From assembly GCF_019793465.1 (NCBI RefSeq), contig NZ_JAILYJ010000001.1, positions 124,001 to 188,000 on the forward strand: a DNA stretch of 64,000 bases. Direction: 5' to 3'. Positions 35,848 to 44,316 of this stretch are shown in pieces (the first letter of the stretch is position 1; the number at the start of each line of letters is the position of its first letter). The translations under genes and the position numbers were made by a program. Source of the stretch: Rhizobium croatiense (GTDB lineage Bacteria; Pseudomonadota; Alphaproteobacteria; Rhizobiales; Rhizobiaceae). The notes beneath the pieces were generated by a model that was not told the origin of the DNA, made no database searches, and worked only from the letters and a program-made list of their open reading frames with translations.

Positions 35848-36753
35848 CTAGTTTGTCGCCAGCCTCATGTCTCTGCTTTTGGTCGCGCTGAGGACTTCAT
35901 GGAAGGCGCTGAAGGCGCTTGGGCGGTTATCCCTGCGGGACACCAGCAGCGTCTCGACGGGGCCGAGCTGATGGGTCGGGAGAACCGCCGGCCAGTGCAT
36001 GAGGTCGAGCACGGATTTCGGCATCACGCCTGCGGTATTGCCGGTCGCAACGCTCGCCAGGATCGCGTGGTAGGAGCCGAGCTCGCTCGTCGGCAGGGCG
36101 CTCGATTGACGCGCCCAGTTTTCGGCGATCCTGCGATAAGTGCAGCCGGGCTCCAAAGCGGCGAGCGCCCCGACACGCAGGTCGGCGGCGGATTTGATGG
36201 CGGGATGCCCGGACGGCAGCACGATCAACAGATCTTCAACGAAGACCGTCTCCATCGCCAGCGCCTCGAGCTCGGCATCGAAATCGCGGTCATCTTGGCG
36301 CACCGTCTTCGGCGGCCGGGCAATTAAGGCGCAATCCAGTGCGTCGGCCAGAACATCGCGGGCGAGATCGCGGGACGCGCCCATCGTCAGCTGCAGCGAC
36401 ACGTCAGGCCACATCTGGTTGAATTGCGTCAGCGCCGCCGGCAGCCTGCTTGCCGCCGTGCTCTCCATCGTTCCGACCCGCAATGTTCCCGATGGGGCGA
36501 GTGGCCGCACGGCTTGGCGCGCTTCGAGCGCAAGCGCCATAAGCCTGTTGGCATAGGTGAAAAACGTTTCGCCCTCCCGCGTCAACGTCATCTTCTTTCC
36601 GTCACGGCAGAACAGGCAAGCGCCGAGGTCTTCCTCCAGCTGCTGGATACGTGTCGTCACGTTCGACGGCACCCGCCCGACGGCCCTGGCGGCCTTTGTA
36701 ACGCTCCGGTCGCTGGCGACGGCGAGGAATATCTCGATCGAGGAAAGATCCAA
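35848..36753 (-). CDS. LysR-family transcriptional regulator
   Basis: 301 residues. The N-terminal winged helix (SIEIFLAVASDRSVTKAARA, RVPSNVTTRIQQLEEDLG) is typical, followed by the periplasmic-binding-like sensor (LRVGTMESTAASRLPAALTQ). The deviation VPSNVTTRI from the usual QPAVSxxI suggests the PtxR/NocR-like subgroup with SNVT. It is upstream of and codirectional with the HPP-CBS gene, which may be its target, and opposite a small membrane protein gene. A possible operator lies before the start (36779-36808). Confidence 0.9.
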   Translation of the reverse strand: MDLSSIEIFLAVASDRSVTKAARAVGRVPSNVTTRIQQLEEDLGACLFCRDGKKMTLTREGETFFTYANRLMALALEARQAVRPLAPSGTLRVGTMESTAASRLPAALTQFNQMWPDVSLQLTMGASRDLARDVLADALDCALIARPPKTVRQDDRDFDAELEALAMETVFVEDLLIVLPSGHPAIKSAADLRVGALAALEPGCTYRRIAENWARQSSALPTSELGSYHAILASVATGNTAGVMPKSVLDLMHWPAVLPTHQLGPVETLLVSRRDNRPSAFSAFHEVLSATKSRDMRLATN

Positions 36754-36778
36754 TGAAAATCTCTTTTTCAGAATTTGG

Positions 36779-36808
36779 ATGATTTATCATTCTCTATATA
36801 AAAATCAT
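36779..36808. promoter_or_regulatory. Possible LysR-type operator upstream of the LysR gene
   Basis: ATGATTTATCAT (36779-36790) is an inverted repeat of ATGAT, and AAATCAT at 36802-36808 matches the first ATGATTT in reverse. The region is strikingly AT-rich against the surrounding DNA and ends 26 bases before the LysR start (36753). LysR proteins usually bind AT-rich T-N11-A repeats, often next to their own promoter. Confidence 0.45.
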
Positions 36809-37038
36809 TTCATCCGCTCAAGCAGGTTTCTGCGTCGCACAGTTCCGCCTCGCCATCCCGGCTGTGGGTCTGGCATGCGCGCTATTCAGCGCGTGGACAA
36901 GCCGGCGATGCCGAAAAAAGGATCGCGCCGCCGCCGAAATAGCCATAGAAGCCCCAGCCTTGCCGCTGCGGCAGGGCAATCGCGGCTGGCATGGCGTTTG
37001 CATCTGAAAGATATCTGCAGAGCGATCGTCGACGACCA

Positions 37039-37350
37039 ATGTTGCACCTTATTTTGACCTGCCTTCTTCTGAGCGTCGCTTCAGGCTTGAGCATGCGACG
37101 TTTTCTCCTGCCGTATTTTTCTGGGGGTGATCTCGCCGAGAAATCCGCTCCCGTCACGATGGTCGCTAGTGCGGTCTTTCTGGCGGCTGTCGCCTTCACC
37201 CTCTCCGATCAGGCTCTTTGGGCGAAATCGGTCATCCTGATGCTCTGCCTTTCGCTGGCGGCAATGTTCGACGATGCCAGACCCAGGCTGACCATCAGCC
37301 TTTCCGCCGTCTGCTTGGCCGCTTATCTCGGGCTGCGCTCGATCAACTGA
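37039..37350 (+). CDS. Small membrane protein, unknown function
   Basis: 103 residues from the ATG at 37039; an in-frame ATG at 36991 adds 16 charged residues. Three to four hydrophobic segments (HLILTCLLLSVASGL, PVTMVASAVFLAAVAFTL, AKSVILMLCLSLAAMF, ISLSAVCLAAYLGL) make a small inner-membrane protein likely. No ribosome site stands out. No family recognised. Divergent from LysR, so control by it is possible. Confidence 0.5.
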   Translation: MLHLILTCLLLSVASGLSMRRFLLPYFSGGDLAEKSAPVTMVASAVFLAAVAFTLSDQALWAKSVILMLCLSLAAMFDDARPRLTISLSAVCLAAYLGLRSIN

Positions 37351-37600
37351 GCATCCGCTCTGCCTCATGACCCGGCAGACGGCGATGGAGCCGTTGCGAA
37401 AGTCGTTCTCATTCCATCACGCGGCTCGCAGACTCCCCCGCAAACAGGTTGTGCCCATCCATATCGTGCGGAATTGCCTCATTGGGTGAAGGACAATTTT
37501 GACTAATCCCAAAAGGATCTTCGTAGAAGAATAGTTTTGTAATATTATTCTCATCCTCTGAATATTTGTCGGGCGGACCGCTCTGGAAAGAGAGGGGGCG
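37351..37600. other. Intergenic stretch with no gene recognised
   Basis: About 250 bases, partly AT-rich between 37490 and 37570 (for example AATATTATTCTCATC), probably holding the promoter for the small gene at 37601. I see no RNA gene or repeat in it. The antisense open frame at 37417-37680 has no family features and is not called. Confidence 0.4.
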
Positions 37601-37804
37601 ATGAGAGGAAACGAACAGGAAAGAAAGATCTGGTCACAGTGGTATGCTTGGCATCCCGTCTTGCCGCTCGACGACACCATCTACTGGCTCGAGACCGTAT
37701 ACCGGCGAGAATCTCCAGACGGTTTCTGGCAATATCGCTCATTCCGGCCCGAGTGCGAGCGCGCTCTGGCTCAGGCATCGCTTCCCCTCTGTCCCGGCGC
37801 TTAA
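37601..37804 (+). CDS. Small tryptophan-rich hypothetical protein
   Basis: 67 residues. The segment IWSQWYAWHPVLPLDDTIYW and WLETVYRRESPDGFWQYRSF has a density of Trp, Tyr and Arg that is unlikely by chance and resembles small rhizobial proteins with a W(Y/F)AWHPV...W(L)ETVxRR pattern. GAGAGGGGG precedes the ATG. No function known; possibly a short nucleic-acid- or membrane-associated protein. The pattern is the reason for calling it rather than an overlapping frame (37639 or 37644). Confidence 0.55.
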   Translation: MRGNEQERKIWSQWYAWHPVLPLDDTIYWLETVYRRESPDGFWQYRSFRPECERALAQASLPLCPGA

Positions 37805-37864
37805 TGCATGTCGCCCGGAAGTTTGCAGCGATTCCGGGACAACGACATGCATAAAAACAAAGAG

Positions 37865-37908
37865 CTAAAGCGCGTTGCGTGAATCATATTTGATGCGACG
37901 CGCTTTAG
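37865..37908. repeat. Rhizobial intergenic palindrome (CTAAAGCGCGT type)
   Basis: Perfect 11-base arms CTAAAGCGCGT (37865-37875) and ACGCGCTTTAG (37898-37908) around TGCGTGAATCATATTTGATGCG, whose inner part pairs as well. It sits 12 bases after the end of the double-GNAT gene and could end its transcript. Related in its outer arms to the element at 23439. Confidence 0.75.
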
Positions 37909-37920
37909 AGCTCGTCCAGG

Positions 37921-38823
37921 TCAGCCGAGCGTGTGACTGACGAGCGCATAGGTCTTCGGCTCGTGCATCCCTCGGCGTCCCGGAACCGGGAGCCAAGGCT
38001 CGCCCCGCGACATGGTCGTCACGATATCATAAATGGGAAGACCGCAGCGGGAGAGGAAATCGGCAAATGTCCCACCTTTTTCGCGTGTGTCGAGGCGCAA
38101 AAATCCTCCAGCATGCTCCACCGCATGCGGATGGACGACGGCGATCGCATCGGCGTCATTGCTTGCCACGACCGGACCGATGACATGGCCGCGCCCGAAC
38201 CTTCGGCAAAGCGAGAAGGCCTCGATCCGGCCGGCGCGGATTAGGACGACACCCTTGGAATTTGCAAGGAGCCGAGCCAGGAGCAGCGTGCGATCGGCGC
38301 CGAAGGCCAAAGAATCCAATGCCGCAATCGCCTCCAGGTCATCGGCTTCCACGGCCCGTATCGCGGCACCTGGCGGCAGTTCCACATCCGGTGGCAAGAT
38401 CGCTTCGCCATGGCATTGGAAGACAGACGCCTCGCGAACAAAATTCAGCGACATATAAAGGCGCCGGGCCGCCCGCGTCGCGTTCAGCCCGAGATTGCGC
38501 CCGGCAACCTGATCGAGTGCGTGGCCCATCAGCCACTGCCCGGCGCCGTTGGCCTGCAGGCGCGGCGAGGTGATGACCATGCCGATCGTCGCGAATCGGC
38601 CGCCATAGGGAAACCACATCGCAGAGCCGAAGATACGGCCGATTTCATCGATCGCCGCAATGCCCTGGCCGAAGTCGCGCAAGAACTGCCAGTCTTCGCG
38701 GCGATGCGGCCAGGCGACCGACATTGAGAGCGCATGCAGCTTATCGATATCGACGCTGTCGATGTCGGCAATGCGCGTCTCGAAACTGTCGACAAACCTG
38801 GATTCGGATGTCAGTGCGCTCAC
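37921..38823 (-). CDS. Double-GNAT-domain acetyltransferase
   Basis: 300 residues, GTG start at 38823 with GGAGGGCGGGA before it. The N-terminal GNAT module has SVAWPHRREDWQFL and the acetyl-CoA loop position QANGAGQWLM, the C-terminal half a degenerate second module (AIAALDSLAFGADRTLLLAR, RGHVIGPVVASNDADA). It is a clear paralogue of the 278-residue protein at 54500: WPHR-EDW, AFGADR-LL and IGPVVA are shared, and both end in TYALxSxxLG-like residues. Its loop lacks the first Arg of RxxGxG, so activity may differ. It probably modifies an amino group of a small metabolite in the catabolic island; target unknown. Confidence 0.75.
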   Translation of the reverse strand: MSALTSESRFVDSFETRIADIDSVDIDKLHALSMSVAWPHRREDWQFLRDFGQGIAAIDEIGRIFGSAMWFPYGGRFATIGMVITSPRLQANGAGQWLMGHALDQVAGRNLGLNATRAARRLYMSLNFVREASVFQCHGEAILPPDVELPPGAAIRAVEADDLEAIAALDSLAFGADRTLLLARLLANSKGVVLIRAGRIEAFSLCRRFGRGHVIGPVVASNDADAIAVVHPHAVEHAGGFLRLDTREKGGTFADFLSRCGLPIYDIVTTMSRGEPWLPVPGRRGMHEPKTYALVSHTLG

Positions 38824-39082
38824 TCCCGCCCTCCTGCCGCATTTCTGGCAAAGTTCCCCAGGGAAAGCTGCCCCACTTCGTTATCGAGATTAGGACGGAT
38901 CGCGCGATACAATTCACTGGCGACGCCCGCGCAAACACAACAATCGACCAAATCCGATGCGCTTTCGGCAAATAAAGCCTGAGCCGGTCTTTACAGTCAT
39001 TGGCCAGACCCCGACCGGCCGACGGCGCCGTTGACCGCAAGAGCCCGGTTGCACCCCGACATCCCGTGCCGTGAGGACGCCC

Positions 39083-40207
39083 ATGCAGGCAATTGAAATT
39101 CTCGAAAGGCTGGTCGGCTTTCCCTCCGTCGTCGGCACGCCGAACGGCGAAATCGTCGCTTGGATCCGGCACTATCTGCAACGCCACGGCATCGTCGCCA
39201 CCGAGCTTCCCGGCCCCGATGGTGACCGCTCGAACCTCTTCGCGACGATCGGGCCGGTCGAGGTGCCGGGCTATATCCTCTCCGGCCATATGGACGTGGT
39301 CCCCGCCGCCGAGGTCGGCTGGAGCAGCGACCCGTTCCGCCTGCGCGCCGAAGCGGACCGCCTCTACGGCCGCGGCGCCACCGACATGAAGGGCTTCCTG
39401 GCTGCCGTTCTTGCCGCCGTCCCGATGCTCGCGGCGACGCAGCTCCGCCGGCCCATCCATCTCGCCTTCTCCTACGATGAGGAGGCCGGCTGCCGCGGCG
39501 TCCCGCACATGATCGCACGCCTGCCGGACCTCTGTGCGCCCCCGCTCGGCGCGATCATCGGCGAGCCGAGCAACATGCGGGCAATCCGCGCCCACAAGGG
39601 CAAGGCCGCCGCCCGGCTGACGGTCAGGGGTCGGTCCGGCCATTCCTCCCGCCCGGATCAGGGACTGAACGCGATACATGCCATGAGCAGCGTCCTGGCT
39701 TGCGCCAATGCCGAAGCCGCCCGGCTGACACACGGCCCATTCGAAGATGTGTTCGAGCCACCCTATTCGTCTCTTCAGGTCGGCACGTTGAAGGGCGGCC
39801 AGGCGGTCAACATCATTCCCGACACCTGCGAGGCCGAGTTCGAGGCAAGAGCCATTGCCGGCGTCGATCCGGCCATATTGCTGGCGCCGCTGCGAGCGGC
39901 GGCCGAGGCGCTGCCGCATCGCGGCTTCGAGGTCGAATGGCGCGAACTCAGCGCCTATCCGGCACTGTCGCTTGCCGCCGATGCGCCGCTTGCGCGCCTG
40001 CTTGGCGAACTGACCGGCATCGAACCGCTTGCCGCCGTCAGCTACGGCACCGAGGCCGGCCTTTTCCAGCGCGCCGGCATCGATGCGATCATCTGCGGGC
40101 CGGGCGATATCGGCCGGGCCCACAAGCCAAACGAATTCATTCTCGCCGGCGAAATCCTGGCCTGCCAGGCAATGGTCGAAGCCCTCGCCCGCCGCTGCAC
40201 CGCCTGA
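39083..40207 (+). CDS. M20-family deacetylase/carboxypeptidase (ArgE-like)
   Basis: 374 residues from the ATG at 39083 (GAGGAC upstream; a GTG at 39071 is in frame). The di-metal ligands are visible as SGHMDVVPA, GRGATDMKGF, YDEEAGCRG, IIGEPSNM and GRAHKPNEF. The family includes acetylornithine deacetylase and related N-acyl amino-acid hydrolases. Because argE-like genes often work in arginine biosynthesis but no other arg gene is near, a catabolic deacylase acting on an N-acylated amine or amino acid is likelier here. First gene of a plus-strand set to 45774. Confidence 0.85.
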   Translation: MQAIEILERLVGFPSVVGTPNGEIVAWIRHYLQRHGIVATELPGPDGDRSNLFATIGPVEVPGYILSGHMDVVPAAEVGWSSDPFRLRAEADRLYGRGATDMKGFLAAVLAAVPMLAATQLRRPIHLAFSYDEEAGCRGVPHMIARLPDLCAPPLGAIIGEPSNMRAIRAHKGKAAARLTVRGRSGHSSRPDQGLNAIHAMSSVLACANAEAARLTHGPFEDVFEPPYSSLQVGTLKGGQAVNIIPDTCEAEFEARAIAGVDPAILLAPLRAAAEALPHRGFEVEWRELSAYPALSLAADAPLARLLGELTGIEPLAAVSYGTEAGLFQRAGIDAIICGPGDIGRAHKPNEFILAGEILACQAMVEALARRCTA

Positions 40208-40230
40208 CTTGAGATTAAGGAGCCGATGCA

Positions 40231-41154
40231 ATGACCTTTCTCTTCAATTCCGACGCGAAGCGCGGCGCCATATTCGCCGAAGCCTTCGCGAGCGAACTGC
40301 CGGACATCGCCTTTTCCATGGATCCGGCATCGGTCGAACCGGAGGCTGTGCGCTACCTGATCACCTGGACCGTGCCCGACGATCTCGCGCGCTATAGCAA
40401 TCTCGAAATCCTGTTCTCGATCGGCGCCGGCGTCGACCAGTTCCGCATCGATGCCGTGCCGGCGCGGGTCAAGGTGGTGCGCATGGTCGAGGACGGCATC
40501 GTCAGGATGATGCAGGAATATGCGACGCTCGCTGTCCTTGCACTCCATCGCGACCTGCCGGCCTATCTCGACCAGCAGCGACGCGGGCTCTGGCAGCCGA
40601 TCGCACCGGTACAGGCCGCGGAACGCCGCATCGGCGTGCTCGGTCTCGGTATGCTTGGAGGCGCGGTGCTCGAACGTCTGCAGCCCTTCGGCTTCCCGCT
40701 TTCCGGCTGGAGCCGCAGTCCGCGCACGATCGGCGGCGTCCGGTGCCTGAGCGGCGGCGAAGGTCTCGACACCCTGCTTGCAACCACCGACATTCTCGTC
40801 TGCCTGCTGCCGCTGACGGAGGAGACCCGCGGCTTCCTGAATGCCGAGCTCTTCGCAAGGCTGCCGGCCGGCGCCGCGCTCGTCCATGTCGGCCGCGGCG
40901 CGCAGCTCGATCATCAGGCGCTCGTCGACGCGCTCGATGCCGGGCATCTCTCCGGCGCCGTCGTCGATGTCACCGATCCCGAGCCGCTGCCTGCGGACCA
41001 CGCCTTCTGGCGCCATCCGCAAATCCTGCTGACGCCGCATATTGCCAGCGTCACCCAGCCCGAAACCGCCGCGGCGGCCGTGATCGACAATATCAAACGG
41101 CATCGGGCGGGCCTTGACCCGATCGGGCTGGTCGACCGCAGCCGGGGCTATTGA
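40231..41154 (+). CDS. D-isomer-specific 2-hydroxyacid dehydrogenase (glyoxylate/hydroxypyruvate reductase A-like)
   Basis: 307 residues with AAGGAG upstream. The dinucleotide motif [16 protein letters not shown] (about 130-145), [18 protein letters not shown] and the catalytic-His region [13 protein letters not shown] mark a GhrA-like enzyme. It would reduce a 2-oxo acid such as glyoxylate or hydroxypyruvate to the hydroxyacid, or run in reverse in a catabolic route. It follows the deacetylase by 23 bases and precedes the cupin by 36. Confidence 0.88.
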   Translation: MTFLFNSDAKRGAIFAEAFASELPDIAFSMDPASVEPEAVRYLITWTVPDDLARYSNLEILFSIGAGVDQFRIDAVPARVKVVRMVEDGIVRMMQEYATLAVLALHRDLPAYLDQQRRGLWQPIAPVQAAERRIGVLGLGMLGGAVLERLQPFGFPLSGWSRSPRTIGGVRCLSGGEGLDTLLATTDILVCLLPLTEETRGFLNAELFARLPAGAALVHVGRGAQLDHQALVDALDAGHLSGAVVDVTDPEPLPADHAFWRHPQILLTPHIASVTQPETAAAAVIDNIKRHRAGLDPIGLVDRSRGY

Positions 41155-41190
41155 ATCATCCCCCCAAACGTAAACCCCGAAAGGAAAGCC

Positions 41191-41544
41191 ATGACCCTGC
41201 TCAAGACGATCGACACCAACCCATCCCAGGCGCCGCGCGAGTCTGGCCCCCTGCCCGAGCGCCTGATCTCGGGCAATCCCACCTTCAAGACCTGGGCGCA
41301 GGATGTCGCCCGCGCAGAGAGTGTTCATACCGGCGTGTGGGAGGCAACGCCCGGCGAAACGCGTTCGATCAAGGGCGAGACGTTCGAGTTCTGCCACATC
41401 CTTTCCGGCCTGGTCGAGCTGACGCCGGACGGCGGCGAGCCGGTGGTCTACAAGGCCGGCGACAGTTTTGTCATGAAGCCGGGTTTCGTCGGCGTCTGGA
41501 AGACGATCGAGACGGTGCGCAAGATTTACGTGACGGTGTCATGA
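41191..41544 (+). CDS. Small cupin-domain protein
   Basis: 117 residues, AAAGGA before the ATG. A single cupin domain, with KGETFEFCHILSGLVELTPD and DGGEPVVYKAGDSFVMKPGF forming the two cupin motifs; the histidines are fewer than in metal cupins, so binding may be weak. Cupins of this type (DUF861/ethanolamine-utilisation-like) accompany amine-degradation genes. Function unknown. Confidence 0.7.
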   Translation: MTLLKTIDTNPSQAPRESGPLPERLISGNPTFKTWAQDVARAESVHTGVWEATPGETRSIKGETFEFCHILSGLVELTPDGGEPVVYKAGDSFVMKPGFVGVWKTIETVRKIYVTVS

Positions 41545-41748
41545 CGCCGATGCCGCGCGCCGCGCCCGCCTGCGGAGCAGGCGTTTCCCGACCGCAGACA
41601 GCCCGGCATGGGCGCCGGCCACCCGCCATAGATTTGACTGGCCGCGGCGGGCAAAACGCAATTTTCGGCCGCCGCAGCGCGATCGATCGATGCATGCTGC
41701 TCGCCTTCCCCGGCTAGGCTTGTCCTCGGTTCATTCCGAGGACGCGCA
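41545..41748. other. Short gap, no gene seen
   Basis: About 204 bases between the cupin and the aldehyde dehydrogenase. Very GC-rich, with CGATCGATCGATGCATGC at about 41681-41698. I see no gene, repeat or clear promoter, though a new transcript may start here because the spacing is wider than in the rest of the set. Confidence 0.35.
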
Positions 41749-43212
41749 ATGACACTCAGCTTCGATCCGAACACGATCTCCCTGCCCGTCGGACATTTCA
41801 TCGGCGGCCGACTGGTTCCGGCCAAAGCAGTTATCGACATGCATCGGCCGTCCGACGGCAGGGCCTATGCGGGCTGCCCGCTTGCCGACGAGGCCCTTGT
41901 CGACCACGCCGTCGAGACGGCCGGAGCGACGTTGAAGACCAGTAATTGGGGTGGCGTACGGCCGCGGGAGCGCACCAGCGCGCTGCAGCGCTGGGCCGAC
42001 CTGATCGAAGCCGAGGCGGAAACCCTCGCCAGGCTCGAAGCGCTCTCCTCGACCCGCCCGGTCGGCCAGCTCGTCGCCGGCGATATCGCCGTCACCGCCG
42101 AGCAGATCCGCTTCTTCGCCGAATTCGCCGACAAGGAAGGCGGCGATCTCGTCCCGACCGACGACGAAAATTTCGGCATGATCGTGACGGAACCCTATGG
42201 CGTCGTCGGCGCCATTACGCCGTGGAATTTTCCTTTGTCGATGGCAGGGTGGAAGCTTGCTCCGGCGCTGGCGGCGGGCAATGCGGTGGTTTTGAAGCCA
42301 TCGGAGATGACGCCGTTTTCGACGCTCTACCTTGCCGAACTTTCGGTGCGGGCCGGCCTGCCCGCCGGCCTCGTCAACGTCGTCCTCGGCGACGGTCCGA
42401 CCACCGGAACCGTCATCACCGGCCATCCGGGAATTTCCAAGGTCAGCTTCACCGGCTCGACCGCGGCCGGCGCGGCGATCATGGCCAATGTCGCCCGGAC
42501 CGGCGTGAAGCCGATGACACTGGAACTCGGCGGCAAGAGCCCGCAGCTAGTCTTCGCCGACGCCGATCTCGAACTCGCCGCAGGCGCCATCGCCGGCAGC
42601 ATTTTGTCCAATGCCGGCCAGGCCTGCGTTTGCGGATCCCGCCTCATCGTCGAGGCGAAGGTGGCCGATGCGCTTGTGACGGCACTGCTTAGCAGGCTGG
42701 CGGCAATCCGCCCCGGTCCCACCTGGGAAGAAACGACCGACTATTCGCCCGTCATCTCCGAACGCCAGATTGCCCGTATGGATGGCATCATCCGCGCCGC
42801 GATCGACGGCGGGGCCGAGTGCCTCACAGGCGGCCACCGCCTTGACCGCGACGGCTATTTCTACGCACCGACGCTGATTTCCGGCGTCACGGCAACATCA
42901 CCTGCGGTTCTCGAGGAAATCTTCGGACCGGTGCTGACGATCCAGACCTTCGAGGATGAGGAGGAGGCGTTGAGCTTGGCCGATCATCCGGCCTATGGGC
43001 TCGCCGCCGGCCTCTTCACCCGCGATCTCTCACGCGCCATCCGCCTCACCCGCCGCCTGCAGGCGGGCACCGTCTGGGTCAACCGCTACGGCCGCTCGCG
43101 CGACCATATCCTGCCGACCGGCGGTTACAAGCAGTCGGGCATCGGCAAGGATCTCGGCCGCGAAGCCTATCACGCCAACCGCAAGAGCAAGAGCGTGCTC
43201 ATCAGCCTTTAA
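41749..43212 (+). CDS. NAD(P)-dependent aldehyde dehydrogenase
   Basis: 487 residues. Catalytic Cys293 in GQACVCGSRL, general base Glu259 in TLELGGKSPQ, the Rossmann loop SFTGSTAAGAAI and GAITPWNFPLSMAGWKLAPA identify the family. A second ALDH lies at 44317, only 35-40 percent alike by eye, so both are probably needed for different aldehydes. It precedes the tartrate/malate-type dehydrogenase by nine bases. The substrate is inferred only as an aldehyde from the island. Confidence 0.88.
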   Translation: MTLSFDPNTISLPVGHFIGGRLVPAKAVIDMHRPSDGRAYAGCPLADEALVDHAVETAGATLKTSNWGGVRPRERTSALQRWADLIEAEAETLARLEALSSTRPVGQLVAGDIAVTAEQIRFFAEFADKEGGDLVPTDDENFGMIVTEPYGVVGAITPWNFPLSMAGWKLAPALAAGNAVVLKPSEMTPFSTLYLAELSVRAGLPAGLVNVVLGDGPTTGTVITGHPGISKVSFTGSTAAGAAIMANVARTGVKPMTLELGGKSPQLVFADADLELAAGAIAGSILSNAGQACVCGSRLIVEAKVADALVTALLSRLAAIRPGPTWEETTDYSPVISERQIARMDGIIRAAIDGGAECLTGGHRLDRDGYFYAPTLISGVTATSPAVLEEIFGPVLTIQTFEDEEEALSLADHPAYGLAAGLFTRDLSRAIRLTRRLQAGTVWVNRYGRSRDHILPTGGYKQSGIGKDLGREAYHANRKSKSVLISL

Positions 43213-43221
43213 GGAGCTGCG

Positions 43222-44265
43222 ATGAAGACCTACAAGATCGCCCTTCTGCCTGGAGACGGCATCGGCCGCGACGTGACGGAAGCAGCCTGGACCGTGCTCG
43301 AAAAGACGGCCGGATCGAGCGGATTATCTCTTGAGGCAACCCGCCTCCCCTGGTCCTGCGACTACTATCTCGAAAATGGCAGCATGATGCCGGCCGACGG
43401 CATTGAGACGCTGCGGTCTTTCGATGCCATCCTGCTCGGCGCCGTCGGGTGGCCGCGAAAAGTGCCGGATTCCGTATCGCTGCATGGGCTGCTGCTGCCC
43501 ATCCGCAAGGCCTTCGTGCAATATGCCAATATCCGCCCGCACCGACTGTTGCCGGGCGTACAGGGGCCGTTGCGGTCGGACGGTTTCGACATCCTCTGCA
43601 TCCGTGAAAACACCGAGGGCGAATATTCAGGCGCCGGCGGCCGCGTCCATCAGGGCACAGACAACGAAGTGGCTGTCGAGACCGCGATCTTCACCCGCAC
43701 AGGGGTCGAGCGCATCCTGCGTTTCGGCTTCGAGCAGGCGCGCCGGCGGCGCGGCAAGCTTGCCTCGGTGACGAAATCCAATGCGCAGAAACATTCGATG
43801 GTCTTCTGGGACGAGATCACCCACGGCCTCGCTGCGGAATATCCCGATGTCGAAGTGACCAGCTATCATATCGACGCCATGGCCGCCCGCATGGTCATGG
43901 CGCCCGAAAGCCTCGATGTCGTGGTCGCCTCCAACCTGTTCGGCGATATCCTGACCGACCTTGGCGCGGCGATCCAGGGCGGGCTCGGCTTTGCGGCATC
44001 CGCCAACATCAATCCCGATCGATCGGCGCCCTCCATGTTCGAACCCGTCCACGGTTCGGCGCCCGACATCGCTCATCTCGGGATCGCCAATCCGATCGCC
44101 GCCATATGGTCGGGCGCGATGATGCTGGAACATCTCGGCGAGACGGCCGCCGCCGAAAAGGTGATGGCCGCAATCGAGGCGACGACGGTGCGCGGCATCG
44201 GCGCAATTCCCGGCAAGGACAAAACCGACGCGATCACGGCATCAGTGCTTTCCGAACTCGGTTAG
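43222..44265 (+). CDS. Tartrate/D-malate/isopropylmalate-type dehydrogenase
   Basis: 347 residues, AAGGAGCTGCG upstream. It starts YKIALLPGDGIGRDVTEAAW and has IRENTEGEYSGAGGRVHQGT, VVASNLFGDILTDLGAA and EPVHGSAPDIA, the pattern of the decarboxylating beta-hydroxyacid dehydrogenases. The EYSGAGG form rather than leuB-type EGLYFG favours tartrate or D-malate dehydrogenase. It would oxidise a hydroxyacid with NAD to a 2-oxo acid plus CO2. In this operon it probably feeds a four-carbon acid to central metabolism. Confidence 0.85.
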   Translation: MKTYKIALLPGDGIGRDVTEAAWTVLEKTAGSSGLSLEATRLPWSCDYYLENGSMMPADGIETLRSFDAILLGAVGWPRKVPDSVSLHGLLLPIRKAFVQYANIRPHRLLPGVQGPLRSDGFDILCIRENTEGEYSGAGGRVHQGTDNEVAVETAIFTRTGVERILRFGFEQARRRRGKLASVTKSNAQKHSMVFWDEITHGLAAEYPDVEVTSYHIDAMAARMVMAPESLDVVVASNLFGDILTDLGAAIQGGLGFAASANINPDRSAPSMFEPVHGSAPDIAHLGIANPIAAIWSGAMMLEHLGETAAAEKVMAAIEATTVRGIGAIPGKDKTDAITASVLSELG

Positions 44266-44316
44266 CGCGTCGCGCAAACTGGGCAGTAATTTAAAGCTTT
44301 GACGAAAGGGGAGAAA

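Noticed and set aside
37417..37680. 87-residue minus-strand open frame
   Set aside because: No ribosome site or recognisable pattern and overlaps the small Trp-rich gene on the other strand.
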